Origin: Spirosoma sp. SC4-14
GTDB taxonomy: Bacteria > Bacteroidota > Bacteroidia > Cytophagales > Spirosomataceae
Length of the DNA stretch: 64,000 nt
Direction: 5' to 3'
NCBI RefSeq assembly: GCF_037201965.1
Contig: NZ_CP147518.1
Coordinates: 867,001-931,000 of the forward strand
The notes beneath the pieces were generated by a model that was not told the DNA's origin, did not search any database, and worked only from the letters and a program-made list of their open reading frames with translations. Of the stretch, positions 27,634 to 35,778 are shown piece after piece (within the stretch, counting starts at the first letter, position 1; each line of letters opens with the position of its first letter). A program made the position numbers and the translations under genes.

Positions 27634-28724
27634 GCGCCCGGCTGCTGACGGTATGGATCTGTACAATAGCATCGTATGCGGCACAGGCTCAGGTGCATTC
27701 GGTAGCACAAAATCCGTTTGAACCCGTTGACTGGCAGATTCAGCAGTGGGTCGATAAGGGCTATTATTCGGGTGCATCCCTATTGCTTGTAAAAGATAAT
27801 GAGCTTGTCTTGGAACGTTATTTTGGAAACTACACATCCGAAACTTCCGTATTTATTGCGTCGGCAGGAAAATGGCTTGCGGCAGCGACCATTGCGGCTG
27901 TTGTGGACGAGGGCAAGCTATCCTGGGATGATAAAGTTGTGAAGTGGCTCCCCGGCTGGACCGATGTGAAAGGACAGGCGACTCTTCGGCAATTGCTTTC
28001 GCACACGGCGGGTTACCCCGATTATCAGCCAGAAGGGCGGCATCCCGACGATTATCAGTCACTGACCGAAGCGGTTTCTCACATTAAACCCCTACCTGCC
28101 GATGCAACACCAGGTCTCCAGTTTCGATACGGTGGATTGGCTATGCAGGTTGCCGGACGCATGGCTGAACTGGCTTCGGGTAAGGAATGGGAAGACTTAT
28201 TTCAGGCTAAAATTGCCCGGCCTCTGGGCATGACCGCGACGCATTTTACTCCGGTTGATCCAACAGGTGGACATAACCCTATGCTGGGGGGAGGAGCGCG
28301 GAGTACGTTGCACGATTATGCTCATTTTCTCGACATGATTTATCATAATGGCGTTTATGGAGGCAAACGCATTTTATCGTCGACGGCTGTTGCCGAAATG
28401 CAGGCCGACCAGGTAGGTGAAGCTAATACGCAGCAGGAACCATATCTGAAGAAAGCCTACAACCAGCAACACAACGGCATATACGGCCTGGGCGAATGGC
28501 GGGCTGAAATAGACAGCCGTGGAAAACCCACATTGATTACCAGCCCAAGCTGGGCGGGAGCTTACCCGTGGATCGACCAACCGAATCATATTTATGGCTT
28601 TTTTCTGGCTCATGTCGACGTAAATGGACCGGCGGTAAAAGACCACTTCAATGCCTTTTATGCCAGCCCGCTGTTGCCCATGCTGGTGCGGAACGCTGTG
28701 AAAGTGTCTGGAAAGACCAAATAA
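27630..28724 (+). CDS. Serine hydrolase, beta-lactamase/class C family
   Basis: A 364-residue exported protein (signal MSARLLTVWICTIASYAAQAQ). Class-C fold features are the SxxK nucleophile motif in SVFIASAGKWLAAATI, the second motif region RYGGLAMQVAGRMAE (YGG rather than the classical YxN), LSHTAGYPDY, and PLGMTATHF. Such proteins act as esterases, D-amino peptidases or transesterases; true beta-lactamase activity is unlikely. The 4-base overlap with the symporter gene ties it to the polysaccharide cluster, perhaps as an esterase on the glycan. Substrate unknown. Confidence 0.85.
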   Translation: MSARLLTVWICTIASYAAQAQVHSVAQNPFEPVDWQIQQWVDKGYYSGASLLLVKDNELVLERYFGNYTSETSVFIASAGKWLAAATIAAVVDEGKLSWDDKVVKWLPGWTDVKGQATLRQLLSHTAGYPDYQPEGRHPDDYQSLTEAVSHIKPLPADATPGLQFRYGGLAMQVAGRMAELASGKEWEDLFQAKIARPLGMTATHFTPVDPTGGHNPMLGGGARSTLHDYAHFLDMIYHNGVYGGKRILSSTAVAEMQADQVGEANTQQEPYLKKAYNQQHNGIYGLGEWRAEIDSRGKPTLITSPSWAGAYPWIDQPNHIYGFFLAHVDVNGPAVKDHFNAFYASPLLPMLVRNAVKVSGKTK

Positions 28725-28944
28725 TGACTGTGTGGGCAATTTTTTTAGCGGAAAAGTGAAATATTTCACAAAAATGTACAGAAAAGTGCTTCCGAGCAGG
28801 TGACAGCAGGACAGCCAGTTCTAATAAATGCCACATTTTTACAGTCATAAATACCAGCTCTTGCCTGTTGTTGGTTTAGAACTGGCTATTGATGAGTGAC
28901 GTATTGAGTACATCAAATAGAATATATCATAGGTTGGTATGGTA

Positions 28945-28971
28945 AAGGTCTTTGGCGCTGTCGGAGACCTT
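28945..28971. terminator. Weak hairpin between convergent genes
   Basis: AAGGTCT (28945-28951) pairs with AGACCTT (28965-28971) across a 13-base loop in the 279-base gap between the serine hydrolase and GH16 genes. The same gap also holds a 14-base palindrome GTGAAATATTTCAC (28756-28769) and an imperfect pair of TGACTGT / ACAGTCA ends. Nothing coding is seen. Confidence 0.35.
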
Positions 28972-29003
28972 CCTTGTTATATAGGCTACCTGCTAGTTCA
29001 AAA

Positions 29004-29861
29004 CTAGCGCTGATATACCCTTACGTAATCGACTTCGAAGCGGGCCGGGAATTGGGTTTTAGTATTATCTCCGCCATTGTCACCACCAATGGCCATATTC
29101 AGGAGCAGGTAGTGCGGTTGCCTGAACGGGTTTTTGCCTGAGCCGTCCTGATTGATAGTTTCGCTCAGGTTAACGCTATTAAGCAATAGCCCATCAACCG
29201 ATAGCCGAATGGCGTGTTCGTCCCAATCCATTCGCCAGACATGAAATTTAGTTGCCCAATCGGGGTCGTTGAAAGAGGCAATGGGTTTCTTTGTTGTACT
29301 CCATTTTGCCGTAAAGCGTTTGTCGGTTCCCCAGGCAACATTGGCCAGCAGCATAGCCCGATAATACTCCATAATGTCGATTTCGCCGTTGGATGGCCAT
29401 TCGCCAGCCGTACCTAATGTCCAGAAAGCGGGCCACAGACCGGGGCGGATATCGATGCGACCCCGCATCTCGAAACGTCCATATTGCCAACTATGCAACC
29501 CCTGAGTTTTCAGGCTGGCGGCTGTGTATTCAATGGTTGGTCGGCTGGTTTTCCAGTCCGAACTGCCGGGCTGGTAGGTTGGATTGGGGCGCTGCTCGCG
29601 ACGACCTTCAATAATGAGTAACCCATTTTCGCAACGGGCATTCTGAGGCTGATACCATTGGTGTTCGTGGTTACGCACGAAACCCGTTTCGAAGGTCCAG
29701 TTTTGAGAACTGGGCGGCCCATTAGTATTGAATTCGTCGGACCAGACCAGCCGCCAGGCCGTATCGGATTGGGCTACTGGTGCCCGCTGGGCATAACTGG
29801 TTGTGGTTAGCAGCAGCAAGGCGGCAATGAGCGAATACACGTACTGTGGCAAATACCTCAT
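29004..29861 (-). CDS. Glycoside hydrolase family 16 (beta-glucanase-like)
   Basis: A 285-residue secreted enzyme (signal SLIAALLLLTTTSYAQ). The GH16 jelly roll is complete: LVWSDEFNTNG, GRFEMRGRIDIRPGLWPAFWTLG, the catalytic motif NGEIDIMEYY (two Glu at about residues 158 and 163, Asp between), FHVWRMDWDEHAIRLSVDG, PHYLLLNMAIGGDNGG and FEVDYVRVYQR at the C-terminus. Members hydrolyse beta-1,3/1,4 glucans, agar, carrageenan-type or similar glycans; the subfamily cannot be fixed by eye. It overlaps the DUF1080 gene upstream on the same strand by 4 bases. Confidence 0.92.
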   Translation of the reverse strand: MRYLPQYVYSLIAALLLLTTTSYAQRAPVAQSDTAWRLVWSDEFNTNGPPSSQNWTFETGFVRNHEHQWYQPQNARCENGLLIIEGRREQRPNPTYQPGSSDWKTSRPTIEYTAASLKTQGLHSWQYGRFEMRGRIDIRPGLWPAFWTLGTAGEWPSNGEIDIMEYYRAMLLANVAWGTDKRFTAKWSTTKKPIASFNDPDWATKFHVWRMDWDEHAIRLSVDGLLLNSVNLSETINQDGSGKNPFRQPHYLLLNMAIGGDNGGDNTKTQFPARFEVDYVRVYQR

Positions 29862-30706
29862 TTCCGGGTCTGTAACTGATGCAGAATGGCGGTCAGTTGT
29901 TTGGGCTTATGCATATAAGGCGACAGATCGAACAGCGATACCTTACGAAACTCAACCGGATGACTTTCGCTCTGGAGAGAAATATAGCCTGAACTCAGCA
30001 GTTGCCCCTCTTTTTTTACGGCCGGGTCATAATGAATAACGTTGCCCCCACCAATCTGTGGTTTTGAATAGGTCAGCACGGTATCGCCTTCCACAATGTG
30101 TTTCACCAGCGAATCGCCCAACACCAACGCTTCGGCATGAACCCACTGATCGCCCGCGTAGGTTTTTGAATTCGAATCGATACAGTGCGGTGTAAATAGC
30201 TTGCCATTGAGCACGACATTTGTGCCGGGTGTACACAAATTGGCCGTATGTCGTTCGTGAGTTCCATCGCCACCCAGCAGTTGCATTTCCATCGATATCG
30301 GGAAATCCTGTTTTAGTCCCATTGTTTCGGGAGCCTGACCATGTAGCATGGCACCACTATTTCGGATAGCCCAGCCAGGCCCCCCTTTCACCTGTTCGCC
30401 CACAAACCGATATTCAACCACCAGCAGATAGGCCGAAAAAGGTTTTTTGTAGAAAATGTGGCCATACTGCTCATCAAACGACTTATACTGGTCGTAACGA
30501 ACCACCATCTTTCCATCTTCGACCCGAAAGGTATTGCCGAAATTATCGTTGAGCGGGTGTCCGGTAATTTTGACAGCCCAGTTTTTAAGGTCTTTTCCGT
30601 TGAAAAGTTCGATCCATTTGCCCGCTTTGGGCGCTCGGGTGCTGGATTGAGTTAGCCCTAAAGAGAAAACCAGCAAAAAGCTGACGAGTAGAGTAAGTTG
30701 GCGCAT
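29858..30706 (-). CDS. DUF1080 (3-keto-disaccharide hydrolase domain) secreted protein
   Basis: A 282-residue exported protein (MRQLTLLVSFLLVFSLGLTQ). The jelly-roll DUF1080 domain is recognisable from WIELFNGKDLKNWAVKI, FRVEDGKMVVRYD, SAYLLVVEYRFVGEQ, NSGAMLHGQ, GYISLQSESHPVEFRKVSLFDL. Members were recently linked to hydrolysis of 3-keto-glycosides and are common in carbohydrate clusters of this phylum. The gene is the first of a two-gene leftward unit with the GH16 and lies just beyond the LytTR/kinase pair. Confidence 0.9.
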   Translation of the reverse strand: MRQLTLLVSFLLVFSLGLTQSSTRAPKAGKWIELFNGKDLKNWAVKITGHPLNDNFGNTFRVEDGKMVVRYDQYKSFDEQYGHIFYKKPFSAYLLVVEYRFVGEQVKGGPGWAIRNSGAMLHGQAPETMGLKQDFPISMEMQLLGGDGTHERHTANLCTPGTNVVLNGKLFTPHCIDSNSKTYAGDQWVHAEALVLGDSLVKHIVEGDTVLTYSKPQIGGGNVIHYDPAVKKEGQLLSSGYISLQSESHPVEFRKVSLFDLSPYMHKPKQLTAILHQLQTRK

Positions 30707-30815
30707 AGTGAAAAAAGCGAAAGAACAGGTTTAATTACCCAATGTGGCAGATTGGAGCCAGTGCAATATCCGGAAAAAAACGTTGCCTACCGCTGGGTGG
30801 GGGTCACCCGGATTG

Positions 30816-31574
30816 CTATCGGGTTCTAACAACCTGCAAATGATCGATCAGTGGTTTGCGGGCTCCATCGGGAATGCTGATTTCGTGCGAGCCCACATAA
30901 AGAATATTGGATTCGATTCGGTCCAGATAGTTGAGGTTAATAACCAGCGAGCGCGAAAGCTGATAAAAACCCGTTGAAAGATAGGGCAGCAGGCGACCCA
31001 GGTTCAGCGAAATACTGATCGCATGATAGGGTTTGGTTGGGTAAATTCGGTGGAAGCCTGCCTGGGTTAGCAGGAGTTCGCTATTGCCCCGGTCGGCTTT
31101 TACAAACAGAATTTCGGATTTTACCACGCGGATATACCCACTGCCGGTTGGCAGAAAGGTATGTTCGGGCAGCTCGGGTGCTCCCGAAATATTACCCGCA
31201 TAAAAATTATGCATAGCCAGATCGATCTGGGCAGCCAGTTCCCGAACCCGAACCGGCTTGTGCAGAAACGCAGCCGGAAAGGTTCCTTTAGCGCGATGGA
31301 AGGTATCGGTTTCTGAACTGCCCGTTATGTAAATCACGGGTACCCATTTAATACGCATTAGTTCTTTTACGGTCGTAATGCCATCGGCTGGCCCATCGAG
31401 CGTAATGTCTACCAGCACAAGATCGGGTTGGGTCTGCTTCATTAGTTTGATCGCACTATCGTAACTGGTTGCTGTTCCGCAGACAAGGTAACCCGACCCA
31501 ACGAGGTTTTCTTCCATATCGGTGGCCATGAACAGGTCGTCTTCAACGATGAGAATACGCAATGGTGTTTCCAT
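30816..31574 (-). CDS. LytTR-type response regulator
   Basis: A 252-residue protein with receiver domain (residues 1-120: LRILIVEDD, phospho-acceptor Asp56 in LVLVDITLDG, VIYITGSS, and KP near residue 105) and a C-terminal LytTR DNA-binding domain (about 145-250: SGYIRVVKSEILFVKADRGNSEL, SISLNLGRLL, FYQLSRSLVINLNYLDRIESN). It starts 15 bases after the kinase gene on the same strand, so the pair forms a two-component system. Its targets probably include this cluster, but no binding site is recognisable. Confidence 0.93.
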   Translation of the reverse strand: METPLRILIVEDDLFMATDMEENLVGSGYLVCGTATSYDSAIKLMKQTQPDLVLVDITLDGPADGITTVKELMRIKWVPVIYITGSSETDTFHRAKGTFPAAFLHKPVRVRELAAQIDLAMHNFYAGNISGAPELPEHTFLPTGSGYIRVVKSEILFVKADRGNSELLLTQAGFHRIYPTKPYHAISISLNLGRLLPYLSTGFYQLSRSLVINLNYLDRIESNILYVGSHEISIPDGARKPLIDHLQVVRTR

Positions 31575-31589
31575 GAGGGGCTGGGTGGT

Positions 31590-33347
31590 CTATGATGGGT
31601 GAGCTATAACAGGCAGTTCGAAGGTTAATGAAAAAGAGCACCCGTTGTCAGAGCTGAACTGGCTCTGGCCTTTTAGTTTCTGAGTGACCATGTCGATCAG
31701 CTTCATCCCAAATGAATTCTTTTTGACAGGTGTCGTCAAACCGGGACCGTTGTCGGAGAACCAGACATGCAGCTTTCCATTGTCTTCCTGATAGCCAATG
31801 TTCAGAGCAGGATCGTTAGAAAGCGGGAATGCATATTTGCACGCGTTGGTGACCAGTTCATTCAACAGCAACCCCAGGTTGATGGCACTGTCGGCATCGA
31901 GCCACAGCGGGGGCAGCGTGTAGAAAGGTTGCACATACCCATAGCTGAAACTGCGCAGAACGCCCCCCACCAGTTCGGGAACGTACTGAACCAGATCGAT
32001 TTCAACCAGCCGATCGCCGTCGTACAGGCGCTGGTGCACCAGGGCCATGGCTTCTACCCGCAGTAAACTTTCTTCTACTGCCTTGCGGGCAGTTTCATCG
32101 GTCAATCGGTTAAATTGTAAACCAAGCAGGTTTGTAATGGATTGCAGGTTGTTTTTAACCCGGTGATTTTGTTCTTTCACCAGTTTGGCATTTTGTTCGC
32201 TAAGTCGCCGATACTTTCTGAATAGCCAGTAATAAACAGCACAGGCAATGCCTGTTATCAGAAACAACGCCATAATGAGTACTGTGAGGAGTGTTTGTGT
32301 CTTCAGGTTCTCCTGCCGAAGTGCCAGTTCTTTCTGCTGTGTTTTTAGCTGTGCTTCTTTCTTTTCGTTTTCATACTGGAAACCCGCCCGGGCAATAGCT
32401 CCTTCACGGTCGGCATTCAGGGCTTCAATACGCAACAGGAAAGATTTCTGCTGGTGCTCAAAAGCTAATTTCCATTGGCCCGTTTGTCGATAGACGCTGG
32501 AGTATAACTCGTGCAGTTCTTTATTTTGACTGTAATCGCCATGTTGAGCCGTATCGCGCACAAAGGTGGCGTAGTCCAGCCATTTTTTTGCCAGAAGAGG
32601 CTGCCGGGCTACCACATACCAGTTTGCCAGAGCCAGCGAACTGTTGATAATGCCGTAGGCGAGGCCAATCTGAAGGTTAATCGTATAGGCTTTTTTCAGA
32701 TAAGACAGTCCCTGAGTTCTATCGTGTTCGGTGAGGGCTTTGCCCAGCAACAGCGATATGTTCGCAATATCCAGCGGCTTCTTTAGGGTAAGGGCTATGT
32801 GTTCCGCTTTTCGTAAATAATAGAACGTGCTATCGAACGACGTGGCGACCCCGGCTTTGGCTCGCGCGGTTGAATCGGGTTTATAAAGGCCACCTACCAT
32901 AAGGTAGGCACTCATCATGCCGTGCAGCGAACGTACCTGCTGAAAGTTAGTTATCGCACGCCGGGTATAGTGTACCGAAAGCTCGTGCTGGTTTTGGATG
33001 AACTGGTTTTCGGCCAGCCGAAGGTAAACCTTACCAATAGCTTCGGAGGGCCCACGAGGTTCCCGAATCCGTAGCGATCGGATAAACCATTTCTGAGCCG
33101 TAACGTAGTCGCCCAGAGCGCTATACCGTTTCCCCATCAGATAGCAGACTTCAGCTACCTGCATCGAGTCGCCGGTAGCCATCGTTGCCCGATACTCCTG
33201 CTGGGTTTGGGCTAACTTATCGTACAGGTGCTTCCCGATAGGAGGAATTTGAGCCGACGTGTGCAATGCCATAACCACACTCAGGAACGTAAGTAGCTTA
33301 TGGCACCCCGGCCGGCCTGACGATCGAAACGGACTAACCGATGACAT
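31590..33347 (-). CDS. TPR-containing sensor histidine kinase (HisKA_2 type)
   Basis: A 585-residue membrane kinase. A signal-like N-terminus is followed by TPR-type helical repeats in the periplasm (AEVCYLMGKRYSALGDYVTAQKWFIRSLRI, GKVYLRLAENQFIQNQHELSVHY). One membrane helix (VLIMALFLITGIACAVYYWLF) leads to a HisKA_2 dimerisation domain with the phospho-His in EQNHRVKNNLQSITNLLG, and an HATPase domain (GLLLNELVTNACKYAF, FSDNGPGL). Such kinases are typical partners of LytTR regulators in Bacteroidota, and the partner gene follows directly. The signal sensed by the TPR part is unknown. Confidence 0.92.
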   Translation of the reverse strand: MSSVSPFRSSGRPGCHKLLTFLSVVMALHTSAQIPPIGKHLYDKLAQTQQEYRATMATGDSMQVAEVCYLMGKRYSALGDYVTAQKWFIRSLRIREPRGPSEAIGKVYLRLAENQFIQNQHELSVHYTRRAITNFQQVRSLHGMMSAYLMVGGLYKPDSTARAKAGVATSFDSTFYYLRKAEHIALTLKKPLDIANISLLLGKALTEHDRTQGLSYLKKAYTINLQIGLAYGIINSSLALANWYVVARQPLLAKKWLDYATFVRDTAQHGDYSQNKELHELYSSVYRQTGQWKLAFEHQQKSFLLRIEALNADREGAIARAGFQYENEKKEAQLKTQQKELALRQENLKTQTLLTVLIMALFLITGIACAVYYWLFRKYRRLSEQNAKLVKEQNHRVKNNLQSITNLLGLQFNRLTDETARKAVEESLLRVEAMALVHQRLYDGDRLVEIDLVQYVPELVGGVLRSFSYGYVQPFYTLPPLWLDADSAINLGLLLNELVTNACKYAFPLSNDPALNIGYQEDNGKLHVWFSDNGPGLTTPVKKNSFGMKLIDMVTQKLKGQSQFSSDNGCSFSLTFELPVIAHPS

Positions 33348-33872
33348 TTATTGAGAGACGTATTTTTTTGTAAGCGGGAATCCTTTTTGTGTAATGATAC
33401 AACAAAACGGCAACTTCTGCTATAGCGAACCGGACGCAACGGTATAGATGATTATCCCGTTCGAAAAAAGCAGGGATTCGTGAGGAATAAAGCCGGATTG
33501 GGAAGGTTTATGCGCGGTTGAGTTAAAATAATTGCTTTTTCGTATTCAGATTTGAACGCGGTCGCCTGGGTGTATAGGATAGATGAAAAAGTAAGGTTTG
33601 GCGGAGGTTTCTCCCCAAACAGAAGCATGTGTAGCTAGTTTAACCCGAGCGTAGTAAAAGTGCTTTCCGATCCTCGATCAGAACACTGCTTTCCGCTGCT
33701 TTCCACACCGATTGATAGACTAAGAACTGGCTAATCCAGGGCTATAGACGATATGCTTCTGATGGACCTGATTCTGTATGAACAGCTTGTTCATGCAGAA
33801 GCGGGCGCGGTGCTTGCCCTACGTAGTTATCCATACATGCGGATCATCGTGATCCGCATGTATATTCAGCCA
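33348..33872. other. 525-base gap with two hairpins after the sulfatase gene
   Basis: No coding sequence is seen between the kinase start and the sulfatase stop. Two hairpins lie next to the sulfatase end: a 13-base stem with one wobble pair (33772-33784 with 33788-33800) and a perfect 14-base stem (33833-33846 with 33850-33863, loop TCG). Neither is followed by a T tract on the minus strand; they may protect the transcript end. The kinase promoter should lie near 33350-33450. Confidence 0.5.
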
Positions 33873-35261
33873 TTATAGCACAGCTCGTTTGAGCACTTCA
33901 TACCGCTTTCGCATTTTTTTTAGCGCCTGAGTATAGCGGGCATCCTGCGCCAGATTGGTGGTTTCATGCGGGTCGTGCGCCGTATCGTAGAGTTCTTCAT
34001 AACCATGCTCAATAAACTTCATATACTTCAGGTTTGGACTCACAACGCCTTCTACTTTCGGAAGTCGGGGACTGCCCATAAACGTATGTTCGTAGAAAAA
34101 ATCGGACCGGTTGAATGTGCCATGGGTCAGGCTACCGATCAGATCAATGCCCTGCATACGGGCCGGAACGGGCACATTGGCCCGCGATAACAAAGTGGGG
34201 GCTATATCGATGTTGAGGGCAATCTGCGCCGGTTTGCTCCCCCTGAATTTTGCTGGTAAGCGAGGGTCATAGATAATAAGCGGCACCCGTATCGATTCTT
34301 CATGGCCATACCACTTGCCTTCCATACCATGTTCGCCGAGGTAAAAACCGTTGTCGCCCATGAAAACGATAATCGTATTCTGGTCCAATCCCAATTGCTT
34401 TAGCTGCGCAACCAGCTTGCCAACAGCTTCATCGACGCCCGTAATTAGCCGGTAGTAATTCCTCACCGTTTCGGCATGTCGATCGGGCGTCGACAGCAGC
34501 GGTTTCCAGCGGGCGCGGGCAATGTTCTGATCAGTACGAAAAAAATCGGGAAAGCTGTTCCAGTATTTGGGATCGGCCGTGAGTGGCTGTGGAATATCGA
34601 CGTTGCTATACAAATCCCTGAAACGCGATTGGACTACGTAAGTAGGCGGGTTGCCGTCGAGCTCGTGCGGTGCTTTAAAGCTCACCGACAAGCAAAACGG
34701 TGCCGCCTGATTGGCAAATCGTCCCAGAAACGTCTGAATGTCATGGCTGATGGTGTCGGTGTCGTGAATAAGCTTACCTTCCGCATTCAGAACCTCGTAG
34801 TCGGGTTGCCCTTTTTGGGTGCATGACCAATAATCGTATGAATGACTGGGCTGGTTTTGGGTGCCCACCCCATATTTGCCAATAAACCCAATTTTATACC
34901 CAGCCTGTTTGAGCAGCAGCGGGTAAGTGTGTGCCAGTGCTTCGGGACTAAATGGCGTATCGAAATCATTGATTTTGTGCCGCGACATGTACTGACCGCT
35001 CAGTAAACTGGCTCTGCTTACGCAACAGATAGACGTAGTTACATACGCATTCTTAAACAGAACTCCGTTTTGAGCTAATGCATCCAGATTGGGTGTCTGA
35101 ATAATGGGGTTTCCCATGGCTCCCAAAGCATCCCAGCGTTGATCGTCGGTGAGCAGAAAAATAATGTTGGGCGGGGTTGGTTTTTGGCCTAGTCCGATGA
35201 TGCTGATGAGCAGGAAACAGCTAATTCCTGCCGTTGCTAACCAATGTTTTGTTTCTCTCAT
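33873..35261 (-). CDS. Sulfatase (arylsulfatase family S1) with variant FGly motif
   Basis: A 462-residue exported sulfatase. Metal-binding DD (residues 39-40) lies in NIIFLLTDDQRWD, the maturation region is SICCVSRASLLSGQY, followed by HKINDFDTPF, FIGKYGVG, FMGDNGFYLGEHGMEGKWYGHEESIRVPLIIYDPR and a C-terminal subdomain (YEELYDTAHDPHETTNLAQD). The catalytic formylglycine would come from Cys79 in C-C-V-S-R; the usual consensus is C-x-P/A-S-R, so Pro is replaced by Val81. It removes sulfate esters from glycans, suggesting a sulfated substrate for the cluster. It is a single gene facing leftward, and no sulfatase-maturase gene is in the window. Confidence 0.92.
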   Translation of the reverse strand: MRETKHWLATAGISCFLLISIIGLGQKPTPPNIIFLLTDDQRWDALGAMGNPIIQTPNLDALAQNGVLFKNAYVTTSICCVSRASLLSGQYMSRHKINDFDTPFSPEALAHTYPLLLKQAGYKIGFIGKYGVGTQNQPSHSYDYWSCTQKGQPDYEVLNAEGKLIHDTDTISHDIQTFLGRFANQAAPFCLSVSFKAPHELDGNPPTYVVQSRFRDLYSNVDIPQPLTADPKYWNSFPDFFRTDQNIARARWKPLLSTPDRHAETVRNYYRLITGVDEAVGKLVAQLKQLGLDQNTIIVFMGDNGFYLGEHGMEGKWYGHEESIRVPLIIYDPRLPAKFRGSKPAQIALNIDIAPTLLSRANVPVPARMQGIDLIGSLTHGTFNRSDFFYEHTFMGSPRLPKVEGVVSPNLKYMKFIEHGYEELYDTAHDPHETTNLAQDARYTQALKKMRKRYEVLKRAVL

Positions 35262-35778
35262 AGTACTGAGACTGTTTCACGGAAGCCGGTTGCTTCCTGA
35301 TAGCAGAGCGATGGTTCTGTTGGATAGGGGCAGGATTTCGTTCGGCTATAGGTTTTTAAAAGAGCCGACCATTTTTTTATTACTCTCGTACCGAAAGCTC
35401 ATACCGATCGTTGCTCCAATTGCTGAACCATCAGCAGCAGCCCTGAAAACTAAAAAGCCCGTATCTAAACAGATGCAGGCTTTGTTCATTCTCTAAACAT
35501 AATTCTTATTACCTAGATAGCTGTAGTACTGCACATCGGCAGAATCATACTACGCAGCCGGATTTTTTCTGAGGCAATGGCTGGTAGTTTGCCTCCCTTT
35601 GTCGGCTGGCCCAACAAAGGGAGGGCTTCAAACCCCAGTTGTTTTGATTAAGCGGGCAGTAGTTGCAACATCGATAATTTTTTGAGGAAGTTTATAGCAT
35701 GGCCTTTCAAACGGATTTCTTTTTTCAGAAAAGAGTAGTAGCTTTCTGAACTTTACGAATCCAGGAAAGAAGCCCTCA
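35262..35778. other. 517-base divergent intergenic region
   Basis: The gap separates the leftward sulfatase and the rightward sensor kinase. I see no gene. Two structures stand out: an imperfect hairpin at about 35453-35475 whose minus-strand copy is followed by TTTTTAGTTTT, and an 11-base stem CCTCCCTTTGT / ACAAAGGGAGG (35592-35602 with 35614-35624). The first could be an attenuator in the leader of the sulfatase transcript. No operator shared with other genes was noticed. Confidence 0.4.

Noticed and set aside
28725..28850. Imperfect terminal inverted repeats (TGACTGT ... ACAGTCA) suggesting a miniature transposable element
   Set aside because: The arms are short and imperfect, no target duplication is visible, and no second copy was noticed in the window.
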